Assembly: GCF_026344035.1 (NCBI RefSeq)
Contig: NZ_JAPKND010000007.1
Coordinates: forward strand, 124,001 to 188,000
Direction: 5' to 3'
DNA length: 64,000 nt
Origin: Alcaligenes endophyticus
Lineage (GTDB): Bacteria > Pseudomonadota > Gammaproteobacteria > Burkholderiales > Burkholderiaceae_B
The position numbers and the translations under genes were made by a program. The notes beneath the pieces are model-generated. The model had not been told where the DNA came from and did not search any database. It saw only the letters and a program-made list of their open reading frames with translations. This document shows, one piece after another, positions 38,382-47,975 of this stretch (position 1 is the first letter of the stretch; each line of letters begins with the position of its first letter).

Positions 38382-39875
38382 ATGAGTGAAATACAACGAG
38401 TACCTATGTTGATGGGTGGACAGCGTGTGCAGTCCACCACCAAGGAGTGGCGCGAGGTGCTTAACCCCGCTACGCAAGAGTGTGTAGCGTTGGTACCTTT
38501 TTGTACGCAAGCTGAGTTAAATGCGGTAGTGGCGAATGCCAAGGAGGCGTTTCAAAGTTGGAAGCATTCCAGCCAAGGCGCGCGCATGCGCGTGATGCTG
38601 AACTTACAGCGTTTAGTGCGTGAACGTAGTGCAGAGTTGGCCGAGGCCATTACGCGAGAGCATGGAAAAACCTTGCCCGATGCCGAAGGCGAGGTTGGGC
38701 GGGGTTTAGAAGTTATTGAGCATGCTTGCTCTATCGTGTCATTACAGTTGGGCGAATACGCTGAAAATGCGGCCAGCGGTATTGATGTTTATACATTGAT
38801 CCAGCCCTTGGGAGTATGTGCCGGCATTACCGCGTTTAATTTTCCCGTGATGTTACCCTGCTTTATGTTCCCCTTGGCAGTGGCGACGGGCAATACGTTC
38901 GTACTGAAGCCTTCTGAGCAAGATCCTACAGCGAGCTTATTAATGGCTGAGCTGGCGCTAGAGGCGGGTCTGCCGCCAGGTGTATTGAACGTGGTTCATG
39001 GTGGAGCGGATATTGCGAATGGGCTGTGCGAGCATCCTGATGTGCAGGCAATTTCTTTTATTGGTTCCACCCATGTGGGGACAGAGATTTACCGTCGTGC
39101 ATCCAACGCGGGCAAACGTTGTCAATCGATGATGGGGGCGAAGAATCACTGTGTGATTATGCCTGATGTGGATCCAGAGGTTGCGATCAATCAATTGCTG
39201 GGGGCAGCTTTTGGTGCTGCGGGGCAACGTTGTATGGCGTTATCTGTCGCCGTGTTGGTGGGCGATTCCAAAAAATGGATACCTGAGTTAGTAGAGCGTG
39301 CTCACACACTGAAGGTGAATGCAGGTACTGATCGTGAAGCCGATCTAGGGCCTTTAGTGTCACCTCAAGCCCGCCAGCGGGTGGAAGGCTTGATTGAGTC
39401 GGGTGTGCAGGAAGGTGCTGAATTATTGCTGGACGGGCGCCAGATTCAAGTTAAAGGCTATGAGCAGGGTAACTTTGTAGGGCCCACCATTTTCTCGGCT
39501 GTTAAGCCAGCCATGCGAATCTACGCCGAAGAGATTTTCGGTCCGGTGCTGCTATTGGTAGAGGTGGATACGATAGAAGAGGCGGTAGCGTTTATTAATG
39601 CCAATCCCAATGGAAATGGTGTTTCTATCTTTACCCAAGATGGTGGTGTTGCTCGTTATTTCCAGCACGAGATTGATGTGGGACAGATCGGTATTAATAT
39701 CCCAATTCCTGTACCGGTTGCTTGGTTTAGCTTTACAGGTTCAAGAGCGTCGAAACTGGGAGACTTGGGGCCTAATGGTAAACAAGCTATTAGTTTTTGG
39801 ACGCAAACAAAAACTGTCACGGCACGCTGGCAGGCACATGCGCGTACATTGAATACGACGATTAGTATGAAGTAA
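38382..39875 (+). CDS. mmsA: Methylmalonate-semialdehyde dehydrogenase (CoA-acylating)
   Basis: Converts (methyl)malonate semialdehyde plus CoA and NAD+ to propionyl- or acetyl-CoA, in valine, thymine and related catabolism. It has 497 residues. Signature ENAASGIDVYTLIQPLGVCAGITAFNFP is intact (read in two overlapping parts at about 130-155), the nucleophile is C284 in GAAGQRCMAL, and the C-terminus carries GSRASKLGDLGPNGKQAISFWTQTKTV-like family sequence. No mmsB or valine-pathway gene adjoins it. ATG at 38382 follows GGAGACAAATA. Confidence 0.93.
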   Translation: MSEIQRVPMLMGGQRVQSTTKEWREVLNPATQECVALVPFCTQAELNAVVANAKEAFQSWKHSSQGARMRVMLNLQRLVRERSAELAEAITREHGKTLPDAEGEVGRGLEVIEHACSIVSLQLGEYAENAASGIDVYTLIQPLGVCAGITAFNFPVMLPCFMFPLAVATGNTFVLKPSEQDPTASLLMAELALEAGLPPGVLNVVHGGADIANGLCEHPDVQAISFIGSTHVGTEIYRRASNAGKRCQSMMGAKNHCVIMPDVDPEVAINQLLGAAFGAAGQRCMALSVAVLVGDSKKWIPELVERAHTLKVNAGTDREADLGPLVSPQARQRVEGLIESGVQEGAELLLDGRQIQVKGYEQGNFVGPTIFSAVKPAMRIYAEEIFGPVLLLVEVDTIEEAVAFINANPNGNGVSIFTQDGGVARYFQHEIDVGQIGINIPIPVPVAWFSFTGSRASKLGDLGPNGKQAISFWTQTKTVTARWQAHARTLNTTISMK

Positions 39876-39958
39876 ATAAGAATGCTAAGTTTATAACTAT
39901 TTATAATAAGCGAACTATTCTTTATTCCATATAATGGCCTTATACATGGGGCCTTTAT

Positions 39959-40900
39959 ATGAATCTTCAGCAATTTCGTTTCGTTCGTGAGACCATCCGC
40001 CGCAACTTCAACTTAACCGAAGCGGCGCGGTCTCTTTACACTTCGCAGCCAGGAGTCTCTAAGGCAATTATTGAGTTCGAAGACGAACTCGGTATCAAAA
40101 TCTTTGAGCGCCATGGTAAGCGTATTAAAGGTTTGACTCGCCCCGGTGAGGCAGTGGCCGAGGTGATTGAACGCATTATGCGTGAGGTGGATAACCTAAA
40201 GCAGGTCAGCGATGACTTTGCTCGTCGTGACGAGGGCTCTTTAGTTATTGCTTGCACCCATGCGCAGGCGCGTTACTTATTGCCGCGTGTCATTCCAGAG
40301 TTCCGTCGTCGTTTTCCTAAAGTGCATATGTCTTTGGCTGAGGGTAGTCCACCCGCTTTAGCGCAAATGGTTTTGCATGAGCAAGCGGATGTGGCGATTG
40401 CGACCGAGACCCTATCGTCTACACCGGGGCTGCTTGCCCTACCTGTGTACTCTTGGGAACACACGGTGGTGGTGAAACCTGATCACCCCTTGGCTGATCA
40501 ACCCTCGAATAAGCCCTTGTCTATTGATATTTTGGCGCAATATCCGATCGTTACCTATGACCATGCTTTTTCCGGGCGCCGTTCTATTGATGAAGCTTTC
40601 GCCGCTAAGCAAATTACGCCTGATATTGTGCTTGAGGCTATTGACGCGGACGTTATCAAGACATATGTCGATGTGGGGTTGGGAATAGGCATTATCGCTG
40701 GCGTGGCGTTTGATCCTAGACGCGATAAAGGCCTTGTGGGGTTGCCTGTAGGACATCTTTTTGGCACTCATCATACTCGCGTAGCGGTAAAGGCAGGTGC
40801 CTTCCTACGTGATTATATTTATGTGTTGCTAGAAATGTTGGCGCCCGCCTTGACTCGTGAAGTCGTGCAAAATGCAATGGATGAGTTGCAGTCTAATTAG
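39959..40900 (+). CDS. cysB: CysB-type LysR regulator of sulfur assimilation
   Basis: A 313-residue LysR protein starting MNLQQFRFVRETIRRNFNLT, the CysB/Cbl N-terminus, with TSQPGVSKAI in the recognition helix. CysB activates sulfate reduction genes and binds N-acetylserine. No cys operon adjoins it; the serine acetyltransferase gene 7 kb away supplies the pathway's inducer precursor. TATAAT at 39930-39935 may be its -10 box, without a clear -35. Confidence 0.92.
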   Translation: MNLQQFRFVRETIRRNFNLTEAARSLYTSQPGVSKAIIEFEDELGIKIFERHGKRIKGLTRPGEAVAEVIERIMREVDNLKQVSDDFARRDEGSLVIACTHAQARYLLPRVIPEFRRRFPKVHMSLAEGSPPALAQMVLHEQADVAIATETLSSTPGLLALPVYSWEHTVVVKPDHPLADQPSNKPLSIDILAQYPIVTYDHAFSGRRSIDEAFAAKQITPDIVLEAIDADVIKTYVDVGLGIGIIAGVAFDPRRDKGLVGLPVGHLFGTHHTRVAVKAGAFLRDYIYVLLEMLAPALTREVVQNAMDELQSN

Positions 40901-40934
40901 TTATTCGGAAGGCTGTCGCTGGCATGTTGTTATG

Positions 40935-40970
40935 GCCATATTTTCATAGGGTGGAAATATGGCTTTTTTT
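40935..40970 (+). terminator. Intrinsic terminator of cysB
   Basis: GCCATATTT (40935-40943) and AAATATGGC (40955-40963) form a 9-bp perfect stem followed by seven T (40964-40970). Confidence 0.9.
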
Positions 40971-41035
40971 ATAGCTGAAAAATGGGGTGCGAGATGAGTT
41001 TATCTTGTTAAGGAAAGGAAGTGAGCAGTTATTGG

Positions 41036-41065
41036 TTGACAATGCAAATAAGAATGATTATCGTT
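41036..41065 (+). promoter_or_regulatory. Promoter overlapped by a Fur box
   Basis: A consensus -35 TTGACA (41036-41041) lies 17 bases before TATCGT (41059-41064). The 15-base stretch at 41049-41063 (TAAGAATGATTATCG) matches the 7-1-7 Fur motif TGATAAT-N-ATTATCA at 11 of 14 fixed positions and covers the -10. This predicts iron-Fur repression of the DUF2325 gene that starts at 41096. Confidence 0.7.
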
Positions 41066-41095
41066 AACTTAAGCTATCAACTTGCTGGAGTGTAT

Positions 41096-41425
41096 ATGTC
41101 TCAATCTATTAGTGCTGTCGTAGTCGGAGCAGATCGCCTGGGTAATATTCCCGATTTGCTAAAAGGTCATAACATAAAAATAAAACATCATATTAGTGGC
41201 CGTGATCCCGCACATCAAAAGAAAACCTTGCAATTACCAACTGGTACGGATGTCCTTATTTTGCTGACAGACTTCTTGGGACATAATGTGATGAAAACTT
41301 TCCGCGCAGCGGCACAGCGTTCTGGCATTCAAGTGATGGCTTGTCGTCGTTCCGTCTGCAGCATTAAACAAGCTTTACTGCAGTGCGGCTATTGTGAGAG
41401 CTGCCCCCTAAAACAGCAATCCTAA
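41096..41425 (+). CDS. DUF2325 protein, Fur-box controlled
   Basis: A 109-residue DUF2325 protein. The start is the ATG at 41096 (MSQSISAVVVGADRLGNIPD) with GGAG upstream; an in-frame GTG at 41021 lies upstream of the promoter and is rejected. A Rossmann-like strand opens it. The C-terminus is cysteine-rich: C83, C88, C97, C100, C103. Known function: none proven for the family. The Fur-type promoter suggests a role in iron limitation, perhaps metal or cluster binding (inference). Confidence 0.78.
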   Translation: MSQSISAVVVGADRLGNIPDLLKGHNIKIKHHISGRDPAHQKKTLQLPTGTDVLILLTDFLGHNVMKTFRAAAQRSGIQVMACRRSVCSIKQALLQCGYCESCPLKQQS

Positions 41426-41464
41426 GTAAGCCAGTAACACGGATGCAAGCGCGATAGCGGAACG

Positions 41465-42346
41465 TTATCTGGGGGCGGTTAAATCGCGTAGCAAAGGGAC
41501 ATCATCGTTCGGCACGTTGGAAAGCGTGAAAAGGGATAAGGACTCCTCTAGGTTGATGCCTATTGGGGTCAGTTGTGGCGCTAGGGCGGTGGCATTATGA
41601 ACAAGAGTACTCAGGTTAGGTAGGGTGCCGTTCACGGCGATAATCACGCGATTATCTAACTCTACGTTGAAGAACTGCCCAAACACATGTGCATAGGTAG
41701 CAGACTCTTGTTGATATAAGGTGCTGTCGGTGAAGGTGTTAGCAATCAAGATGCCGTCGGGCGACAGGATGCTTTTCACCTGTTGTAGAAACTCTACGCT
41801 CATTAGGTGTACGGGAATGTAGTCCACATCAAAGGCATCTAGCATCACCATGTCGTACTGCAGCCCTTGTTGTTTGGCTTGTTCTACATACCGCCGTCCG
41901 TCGTCGATAAACAGGCGTTGACGCGGGCCAGGTTGATAATAAAAGTATTGCTCTGCGACATTAGCCACGGCAGGCTCAATCTCTACACTATCAATAATCG
42001 CATTTGGAACTATATCCGCCAAGGCATTGGCTAGGGTCGCGCCACCCAAACCTATAATCAAAATGCTTTTAGGGTGCGGGTTTAAGTACAGGGCAGACAT
42101 CATCATGCGTGTATACGCAAAGACCAATTGTTTGGGGTTTGCCAGCCGTATACAGCTCTGTCGGCCTAGGTCATGCATAGACTCAAAGTTCATGCATCGC
42201 TCACCATTTTCTTCAAATACTAGTAAAGCACCAAAGGCAGAGTCTTGGCTGTGTAGTAGTTTGGGGCGATTGTACAGTTGTAGGGTGTAGAGGCTGATAC
42301 TGATAAGTATCAAGGTCAGCATAATACGCAAAGCGGCGCGTGACAT
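41465..42346 (-). CDS. Spermidine-synthase-like membrane-anchored protein
   Basis: A 293-residue protein with one N-terminal hydrophobic helix (about 5-26) followed by a spermidine synthase/SAM-methyltransferase fold: ILIIGLGGATLANAL (cofactor loop), DSVEIEPAV, DDGRRYVEQ and MVMLDAFD. It is a member of the widespread spermidine-synthase-like group that is often wrongly called SpeE; no SAM decarboxylase gene is nearby and the membrane anchor is unlike SpeE. True activity unknown. Confidence 0.8.
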   Translation of the reverse strand: MSRAALRIMLTLILISISLYTLQLYNRPKLLHSQDSAFGALLVFEENGERCMNFESMHDLGRQSCIRLANPKQLVFAYTRMMMSALYLNPHPKSILIIGLGGATLANALADIVPNAIIDSVEIEPAVANVAEQYFYYQPGPRQRLFIDDGRRYVEQAKQQGLQYDMVMLDAFDVDYIPVHLMSVEFLQQVKSILSPDGILIANTFTDSTLYQQESATYAHVFGQFFNVELDNRVIIAVNGTLPNLSTLVHNATALAPQLTPIGINLEESLSLFTLSNVPNDDVPLLRDLTAPR

Positions 42347-42427
42347 GGTGAGAGGTCCAAAGCAAGGTTTGGACCTAAGCTTAGGCCAGATTGTAGGATC
42401 GGTAAAACAAAGCTCGTAGTGACAGTC

Positions 42428-43162
42428 CTATTTAGCGCTGCGTAGGCGGGGGCTGTCTACGGTGCTTTCAGGCGTGTTAGCGGCCAATCTACGAGCACCG
42501 TTATAGCGCTTTTTCCAGTAGTTGGTGTGCATGCTTTCTACGCGTACCACAGAACCTGTGCGGGGAGAGTGAACAAACTTTCCTTCGCCTAGGTAAATAC
42601 CTACGTGGGAGAAACGACGGCCAAGGGTGTTGAAAAAGACTAAGTCGCCTTTTTGTAACTCGGTTTGTTTGATGGATTCGCCGGCTTTGGCTAAATCAGC
42701 AGAGGTACGGGGCAGCTTAAGGCCTAGAGACTTTTCGGCAGCGTAGGAAACTAAGCCGCTACAATCAAAGCCTGTAGTAGGGGTGGTGCCACCCATGCGG
42801 TACTTTACGCCTAGAAAGGAGAGGGCAGTATTGGCAAAGCCCATCGCCTCAAGGTTATCGTTAGGAGTAGAAAAGTTTTGCTTTTGTCCGCGTCGTGATT
42901 GCCCTTGGAAAATGGCAATGTCGCTGGTGTGACGTTTTGCTAATAACGCTGCTAAGGGGTCAGATTCGATGGAGAAATCATATTGGGAGTCGAAGTTGGC
43001 ATCGAGCTCAGCGAAGTCGCTGTCAATGAGCATCGAGGTTTGTTGACTACCTGTACTGGCGCAACCCGTTAGTATTACTGCCGCAGTGAGTAACCCTAAG
43101 GAGAGTTTGCGTTGAAAAAACTGTTGAAATAGGGCATAACCCAGGAACTGATGTGGCGGCAT
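42428..43162 (-). CDS. NlpC/P60 (C40) peptidoglycan endopeptidase, lipoprotein
   Basis: A 244-residue cell-wall hydrolase of the Spr/NlpC type. Signal with lipobox LTGC (lipidated Cys near 34), a low-complexity linker, then the C40 domain with nucleophile C134 (GFDCSGLVSYA), H186 (RFSHVGIYLG) and the HSPRTGSVV third-residue region. Likely cleaves D-Glu-DAP bonds in the periplasm. GGA lies five bases before the ATG. Confidence 0.92.
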   Translation of the reverse strand: MPPHQFLGYALFQQFFQRKLSLGLLTAAVILTGCASTGSQQTSMLIDSDFAELDANFDSQYDFSIESDPLAALLAKRHTSDIAIFQGQSRRGQKQNFSTPNDNLEAMGFANTALSFLGVKYRMGGTTPTTGFDCSGLVSYAAEKSLGLKLPRTSADLAKAGESIKQTELQKGDLVFFNTLGRRFSHVGIYLGEGKFVHSPRTGSVVRVESMHTNYWKKRYNGARRLAANTPESTVDSPRLRSAK

Positions 43163-43475
43163 TTTTCCAGACTTTTTAAGAGTTTGGGGCTTATGTCAAC
43201 CCAACCATGATGCCAATTGATACTGCAGTAACAGTGTTTTATAGGTATCAAGGCTGAAATACTAGGCTATAGCCTATGTATAAGCAGACGCGAATAGTTC
43301 AAAAGTGTACCGGATGAGCCACGCAAGGTAAAGACTTGTTTACCGATAACTTGATATATATTAGTCCAATAATGATAGCGGTTTATTTCGGGCTTTAATA
43401 AACATGTTTGAGCTCCATTTTTAGCTCGTAGACCGTTTGATGGGTTAGCGCTGTAGCGCAAAGGAAGTGGATGTT
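43163..43475. other. 313-bp intergenic region with a 14-bp palindrome
   Basis: No gene is supported between the divergent NlpC/P60 and MFS genes. It contains a perfect 14-bp palindrome, TAGGCTATAGCCTA, at 43263-43276. No convincing -35/-10 pair, RNA gene or riboswitch fold was recognised. Confidence 0.4.
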
Positions 43476-44786
43476 ATGTCGTACATGGGTGAGCGCTTGC
43501 AGGACAGTCTTAATCATGGTGTCCGTTTGCGCGAGTTATGGGCGTGGGCGATGTATGACTTCGCCAACTCAGGCTATACCACCGTCATACTTACCAGTGT
43601 GTATAGCGCTTACTTTGTGGGCGTTATCGCCGCCGGCGAGGATTGGGCCACCCTAGCCTGGACAGCGTGTTTATCGCTCTCTTACTTTTTTATTATGCTC
43701 ACCATGCCAGCGATAGGGGCGTGGGCTGATGCCAGAGCACATAAACGTCGAGTTCTGTTTATTAGTACAGTAGTATGCGTGGTGGCCACCGCTTTGTTGT
43801 TTTTTGTCGTTCCGGGGGGCGTGGTGGGCGCCTTGCTGTGCATACTGTTCTCTAATTATGCCTATTGTGTGGGGGAGTCGTTAGTCGCGGCGTTTTTGCC
43901 TGAACTGGCCCGTCCTGATGCACTAGGTCGAGTATCTGGTTGGGGGTGGGGGTTTGGGTATTTTGGCGGCATGCTGACCTTAGGTTTGTCTTTATATCTG
44001 CTGCTTAGCACCAGTGCATTAGGCTGGACGGCCGAGCAATATGTGCCTTGGATTACCGTTTTAACTGCTGTGTTGTTTTCGATAGCAGCTTTGCCTGCAT
44101 TTTTGTTATTGCGCGAGCGCAGTCAACCTAACCATCAGCTTACCCAAGGTGTCTTAACGCGATTGCGCGTTTCGTGGCGTGATGTTCAGCATAACTTCCC
44201 TGATTTTCGTATTTTGCTGTTGTGCGGGGCGAGTTATCAGGCTGGCATAGCGGTGGTGATTACTTTATCTGCCGTCTATGCCACCGAGGCCATGGGCTTC
44301 ACGATGGCACAGACCATGATGCTAATTTTCACGGTGAATATCGCTGCTGCAGTGGGAGCAATAGGATTTGGCCACATACAAGATGTTATTGGCCATAAGC
44401 GTGCCTTAGCGGTGACCTTAGTTGGCTGGTTATTGATGATTGCGATTGCGGTGAGCTCGCAAACCATCACGGCTTTTTGGCTAGCCGCTGGTGTTGCGGG
44501 CCTATGCATAGGAAGCAGCCAAAGTGCCGGACGTGCCATGGTGGGAGTACTCGCGCCGTCTCATCGTTTGGCAGAGTTCTATGCGCTGTGGTCCTTTGCC
44601 GTGCAGTTGGCGGCAATTTGCGGGCCGTTGTCATATGGTTTGGTGGTGTGGGTCACTGCAGGGAATCACCGCCTTGCGTTGTTGTGTACCGCATTTTTTT
44701 TCCTTTCAGGTTTAGTACTGCTGCGAGGTATGGATTTTGCCCGCGGAGCCCAAGCAAAACAAGCAGATAGCGTCCAGCATGAGTGA
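43476..44786 (+). CDS. UMF1-family MFS transporter
   Basis: A 436-residue inner-membrane protein with about twelve helices. The stretch LWAWAMYDFANSGYTTVI near the N-terminus is the UMF1 (YxiO/Atg22-like) signature. The start is the ATG at 43476 with AAGGAA at good distance, rather than the GTG at 43467. Substrate unknown; Atg22 relatives export amino acids from vacuoles. Confidence 0.88.
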   Translation: MSYMGERLQDSLNHGVRLRELWAWAMYDFANSGYTTVILTSVYSAYFVGVIAAGEDWATLAWTACLSLSYFFIMLTMPAIGAWADARAHKRRVLFISTVVCVVATALLFFVVPGGVVGALLCILFSNYAYCVGESLVAAFLPELARPDALGRVSGWGWGFGYFGGMLTLGLSLYLLLSTSALGWTAEQYVPWITVLTAVLFSIAALPAFLLLRERSQPNHQLTQGVLTRLRVSWRDVQHNFPDFRILLLCGASYQAGIAVVITLSAVYATEAMGFTMAQTMMLIFTVNIAAAVGAIGFGHIQDVIGHKRALAVTLVGWLLMIAIAVSSQTITAFWLAAGVAGLCIGSSQSAGRAMVGVLAPSHRLAEFYALWSFAVQLAAICGPLSYGLVVWVTAGNHRLALLCTAFFFLSGLVLLRGMDFARGAQAKQADSVQHE

Positions 44787-44911
44787 GTAGGTCTTGCTTA
44801 CGTGGCTTTGTCAGCATTCAGTAAGTTTTTGCTTGTAGAGTGTAAAAAAAATGGTGGGAAAACAAGCTTGTTTTGCTATCGCAAATTACATTCAAAATAG
44901 GAGTCAAACCC

Positions 44912-46897
44912 ATGAGCACAGCGTCCTCAATCGAGTCCGTGTTGACAGAGCACCGTGTCTTTCCTGTCCCCGAGGACTTCCAGGCTCAGGCCTCTATTGC
45001 GGGCCTAGCGCAGTATCAAGCTTTAGTAAACGAGGCAGATACCGATTACACCGCCTATTGGGCTAAATTGGCTCGCGAGAAGCTGCAATGGACGACAGGT
45101 TTTACGCAAACCTTAGATGACACGAAAGCACCTTTTTATAAATGGTTTGCTGACGGAGAATTGAATGTTTCTGAAAACTGTCTTGATAAACACTTGGGTA
45201 CGCCCACTGAGCATAAGACAGCATTAATATTTGAAGCCGATGATGGCGTGGTCACCAAATTAAGTTTTCGCCAGCTCTATCATCAGGTGTGTCAGTTTGC
45301 TAATGGTCTGACCGCGCTAGGTTACAAGGTGGGCGACCGTGCGCTGATTTACATGCCTATGTCTGTTCAAGCTGTGGTAGCCATGCAGGCATGTGCGCGT
45401 TTGGGTGTGACGCATAGTGTCGTATTTGGCGGCTTTTCTTCTAAAAGCCTTCATGAACGTGCGGTAGACGTAGGGGCCAGCTTGATTATTACCGCCGATG
45501 AGCAGCGTCGTGGTGGGCGATCCATAGCGTTGAAGCCTGCAGTGGACGAAGCCATAGCATTGGGGGGGTGCGATGCGGTGAGGCACGTTATTGTGTATGC
45601 CCGCACCGGCGCTGAGCAAGCATGGCATGATGGTCGTGATATCTGGTGGGACGCTGTGGTTGACGGACAGGCAATGGAGTGTGCTCCTGTTGCCGTTAAC
45701 GCTGAGCATCCGCTTTTTGTACTGTATACCTCTGGCTCAACGGGTAAACCTAAAGGCGTGCAGCATTCCTCTGCGGGTTATTTATTAGGTGCTTTGTTAA
45801 GTGTGCAGTGGACGTTCGACGCGAAGGATGATGACGTGTTTTGGTGTACCGCCGATATAGGTTGGATCACTGGACACACGTTTATTACTTATGGTCCTTT
45901 AGCCGCTGGATTGACACAAGTTGTATTCGAGGGCGTCCCTACTTATCCGAATGCCGGTCGCTTTTGGGAGATGATACAGCGCCATCAAGTCAGTATTTTT
46001 TATACCGCTCCAACTGCTATTCGTTCGTTAACTAAGGCGGCAGAAAACACGCCAGAATGCCACCCTCGCCACTACAATTTAAGCAGCTTACGCCTGTTAG
46101 GTTCAGTGGGTGAGCCCATTAACCCCGAGGCTTGGATGTGGTATTACGAAAATGTAGGCTTGGAACGCTGCCCTATTGTTGATACCTGGTGGCAAACAGA
46201 AACCGGTGGTCATGTCATTACTCCTCTACCAGGAGTAACACCGTTGAAGCCAGGGTCATGCGGTTTTGCGTTTCCCGGCATGGATGTGGCGATTGTAGAT
46301 GAAGCGGGCGAAGAGGTAGAGCGCGGTAAAGGTGGGTTTTTAGTGATTCGTAAGCCTTGGCCCAATATGATTCGAAACATCTGGGGTGACCCGGAGCGCT
46401 TCGTGAAAAGCTATTTTCCTGCCGAGCTGAACGGCTACTACTTGGCTGGTGATGGAGCTCAGCGTGATCAGGACGGCTATTTTTGGGTTATGGGACGCAT
46501 TGATGATGTATTAAACGTCTCGGGGCATCGCATGGGCACAATGGAGGTTGAGTCGGCTTTGGTCGCTCATGAGCTGGTCACTGAAGCGGCGGTAGTTGGA
46601 CGTCCTGACGCCACTACTGGTGAGGCTGTGGTGGCCTTTGTGGTGCTTAGCGGTGATGTTCCCGCCGGAGACGAGGCAAAGCGAATCGCAACCGAGTTGC
46701 GTAATTGGGTAGCCAAAGAAATCGGCCCTATCGCTAAACCCAAAGAAATTCGTTTTGGTGAAAATTTACCTAAAACTCGCTCCGGTAAAATCATGCGGCG
46801 TTTATTACGCTTTGTGGCCAATGGCGAAGCGATTACTCAGGATGTCTCCACCCTAGAAAATCCTGCGATTCTTGAGCAGTTGTCCGACGCCTATTAA
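44912..46897 (+). CDS. acs: Acetyl-CoA synthetase
   Basis: AMP-forming acetate:CoA ligase, 661 residues from the ATG at 44912 (AGGAG upstream; an earlier in-frame ATG at 44873 is rejected). The N-terminal domain ([17 protein letters not shown]-like, at about 74-90), the P-loop [12 protein letters not shown], the [12 protein letters not shown] core and the C-terminal [12 protein letters not shown], whose Lys is acetylation-controlled in relatives, are intact. Propionyl-CoA synthetase (PrpE) is shorter, so Acs is favoured. Confidence 0.94.
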   Translation: MSTASSIESVLTEHRVFPVPEDFQAQASIAGLAQYQALVNEADTDYTAYWAKLAREKLQWTTGFTQTLDDTKAPFYKWFADGELNVSENCLDKHLGTPTEHKTALIFEADDGVVTKLSFRQLYHQVCQFANGLTALGYKVGDRALIYMPMSVQAVVAMQACARLGVTHSVVFGGFSSKSLHERAVDVGASLIITADEQRRGGRSIALKPAVDEAIALGGCDAVRHVIVYARTGAEQAWHDGRDIWWDAVVDGQAMECAPVAVNAEHPLFVLYTSGSTGKPKGVQHSSAGYLLGALLSVQWTFDAKDDDVFWCTADIGWITGHTFITYGPLAAGLTQVVFEGVPTYPNAGRFWEMIQRHQVSIFYTAPTAIRSLTKAAENTPECHPRHYNLSSLRLLGSVGEPINPEAWMWYYENVGLERCPIVDTWWQTETGGHVITPLPGVTPLKPGSCGFAFPGMDVAIVDEAGEEVERGKGGFLVIRKPWPNMIRNIWGDPERFVKSYFPAELNGYYLAGDGAQRDQDGYFWVMGRIDDVLNVSGHRMGTMEVESALVAHELVTEAAVVGRPDATTGEAVVAFVVLSGDVPAGDEAKRIATELRNWVAKEIGPIAKPKEIRFGENLPKTRSGKIMRRLLRFVANGEAITQDVSTLENPAILEQLSDAY

Positions 46898-46918
46898 TTT
46901 TTTCATGTCGTTAATTGT

Positions 46919-46954
46919 CACCCCATTATCACTGGTAATGGGGTGTTTCGTTTT
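46919..46954 (+). terminator. Intrinsic terminator of acs
   Basis: CACCCCATTA (46919-46928) pairs with TAATGGGGTG (46936-46945) over a 7-base loop; TTTCGTTTT follows. Confidence 0.88.
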
Positions 46955-47024
46955 CTACTCTAGGAGTTTTGGCGTAGGATAGCACCTCGGTGATATAGGC
47001 TGATCATTTTTCCAGGGGAATAGA

Positions 47025-47906
47025 TTGCAAACTGAGGTGGATAGGGGGGCAGCAGGACTAATTGGCCTAGTGATCGTGCTATGGAGCCTTAGTTGGGTGG
47101 TGATGAAACAGATGGTCAGTTACATCGGGCCTATCGATATGGTTTTCATCCGCTATGTATTTGCTTTTCTATTTTTGGCTGTAGTACAGCGATTAAAAGG
47201 GGGGCGCTTACATCCCACGCCTTGGCTGTTGACGCTAGGGGTTGCTGTTTTTCAAAGCGTGGGTTTTCAAATTCTTGTCCAATTTGCCTTAATGTACGGG
47301 GGCGCTGGTCACATGTCTGCATTGGCTTATACCATGCCATTTTGGATATTGTTGTTCTCGTGGGCGATGCTGAAAGAAAAGCCCGAGCTAAGGCATTGGT
47401 TGGGCATGGCGTCTGCCATGGTGGGTTTGCTTTTGACCTTATCTCCCTGGCAGGGCATGGGGGGAATGCTAGGTTCTATGCTGGCGGTGCTGGGAGGAAT
47501 TTTCTGGGCGTTTGGGGCAACCTGTTCGCGTATGCTTTTTCAGCGACATAAAGTGGATCTATTAAATGCCACCGTTTGGCAGTGCTTTTTAGGCATGGTG
47601 ATGACTTTGCCGCTTAGTCTGATGATCCCACAGCAAAGTACGATATTAACAATTGAGTCGCTTTTGGGACTGCTTTATTTAGGGGCTTTTGCGACCGGTG
47701 CGGGGTGGCTGTTATGGATGGAAGTATTACGACGAGTAAGGGCGAGTGTTGCTGCGGTATCTAGTTTGGGGGTGCCTGCACTAACTTTGGTGTTTGCCTG
47801 GTTGTTTTTGGGCGAGGTCCCTAGTTGGGCCGAAACGGCAGGGATTAGCTGCATTATTTTTGGGCTGATAATTGTAAACTGGCCCATGCTAAGAGCCAGT
47901 AGATAA
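47025..47906 (+). CDS. EamA-family DMT permease
   Basis: A 293-residue permease of two EamA repeats with ten hydrophobic helices (GLVIVLWSLSWVVMK ... LVFAWLFLGEVPSWAE). The TTG at 47025 is chosen because AGGGGA lies just upstream and no ATG fits the first helix. It is only distantly like the RarD-type permease at 31.4 kb. Substrate unknown. Confidence 0.82.
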   Translation: MQTEVDRGAAGLIGLVIVLWSLSWVVMKQMVSYIGPIDMVFIRYVFAFLFLAVVQRLKGGRLHPTPWLLTLGVAVFQSVGFQILVQFALMYGGAGHMSALAYTMPFWILLFSWAMLKEKPELRHWLGMASAMVGLLLTLSPWQGMGGMLGSMLAVLGGIFWAFGATCSRMLFQRHKVDLLNATVWQCFLGMVMTLPLSLMIPQQSTILTIESLLGLLYLGAFATGAGWLLWMEVLRRVRASVAAVSSLGVPALTLVFAWLFLGEVPSWAETAGISCIIFGLIIVNWPMLRASR

Positions 47907-47910
47907 GTAA

Positions 47911-47948
47911 CAGCCCAATTGTTGACTTAGACGTTAACAATTGGGCTG
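47911..47948. terminator. Long hairpin between the EamA and ETF-QO genes
   Basis: CAGCCCAATTGTT (47911-47923) and AACAATTGGGCTG (47936-47948) form a 13-bp perfect stem between convergent genes. No T run follows on either strand, so it may be a weak terminator or a processing/stability hairpin. Confidence 0.6.
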
Positions 47949-47975
47949 CCTAGCCTGTGGCTTAAGGTTAAGGCC

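Noticed and set aside
44786-44850. Possible terminator after the UMF1-family transporter
   Set aside because: Only a 5-bp stem with a long loop precedes a TTTTT run; too weak to call.
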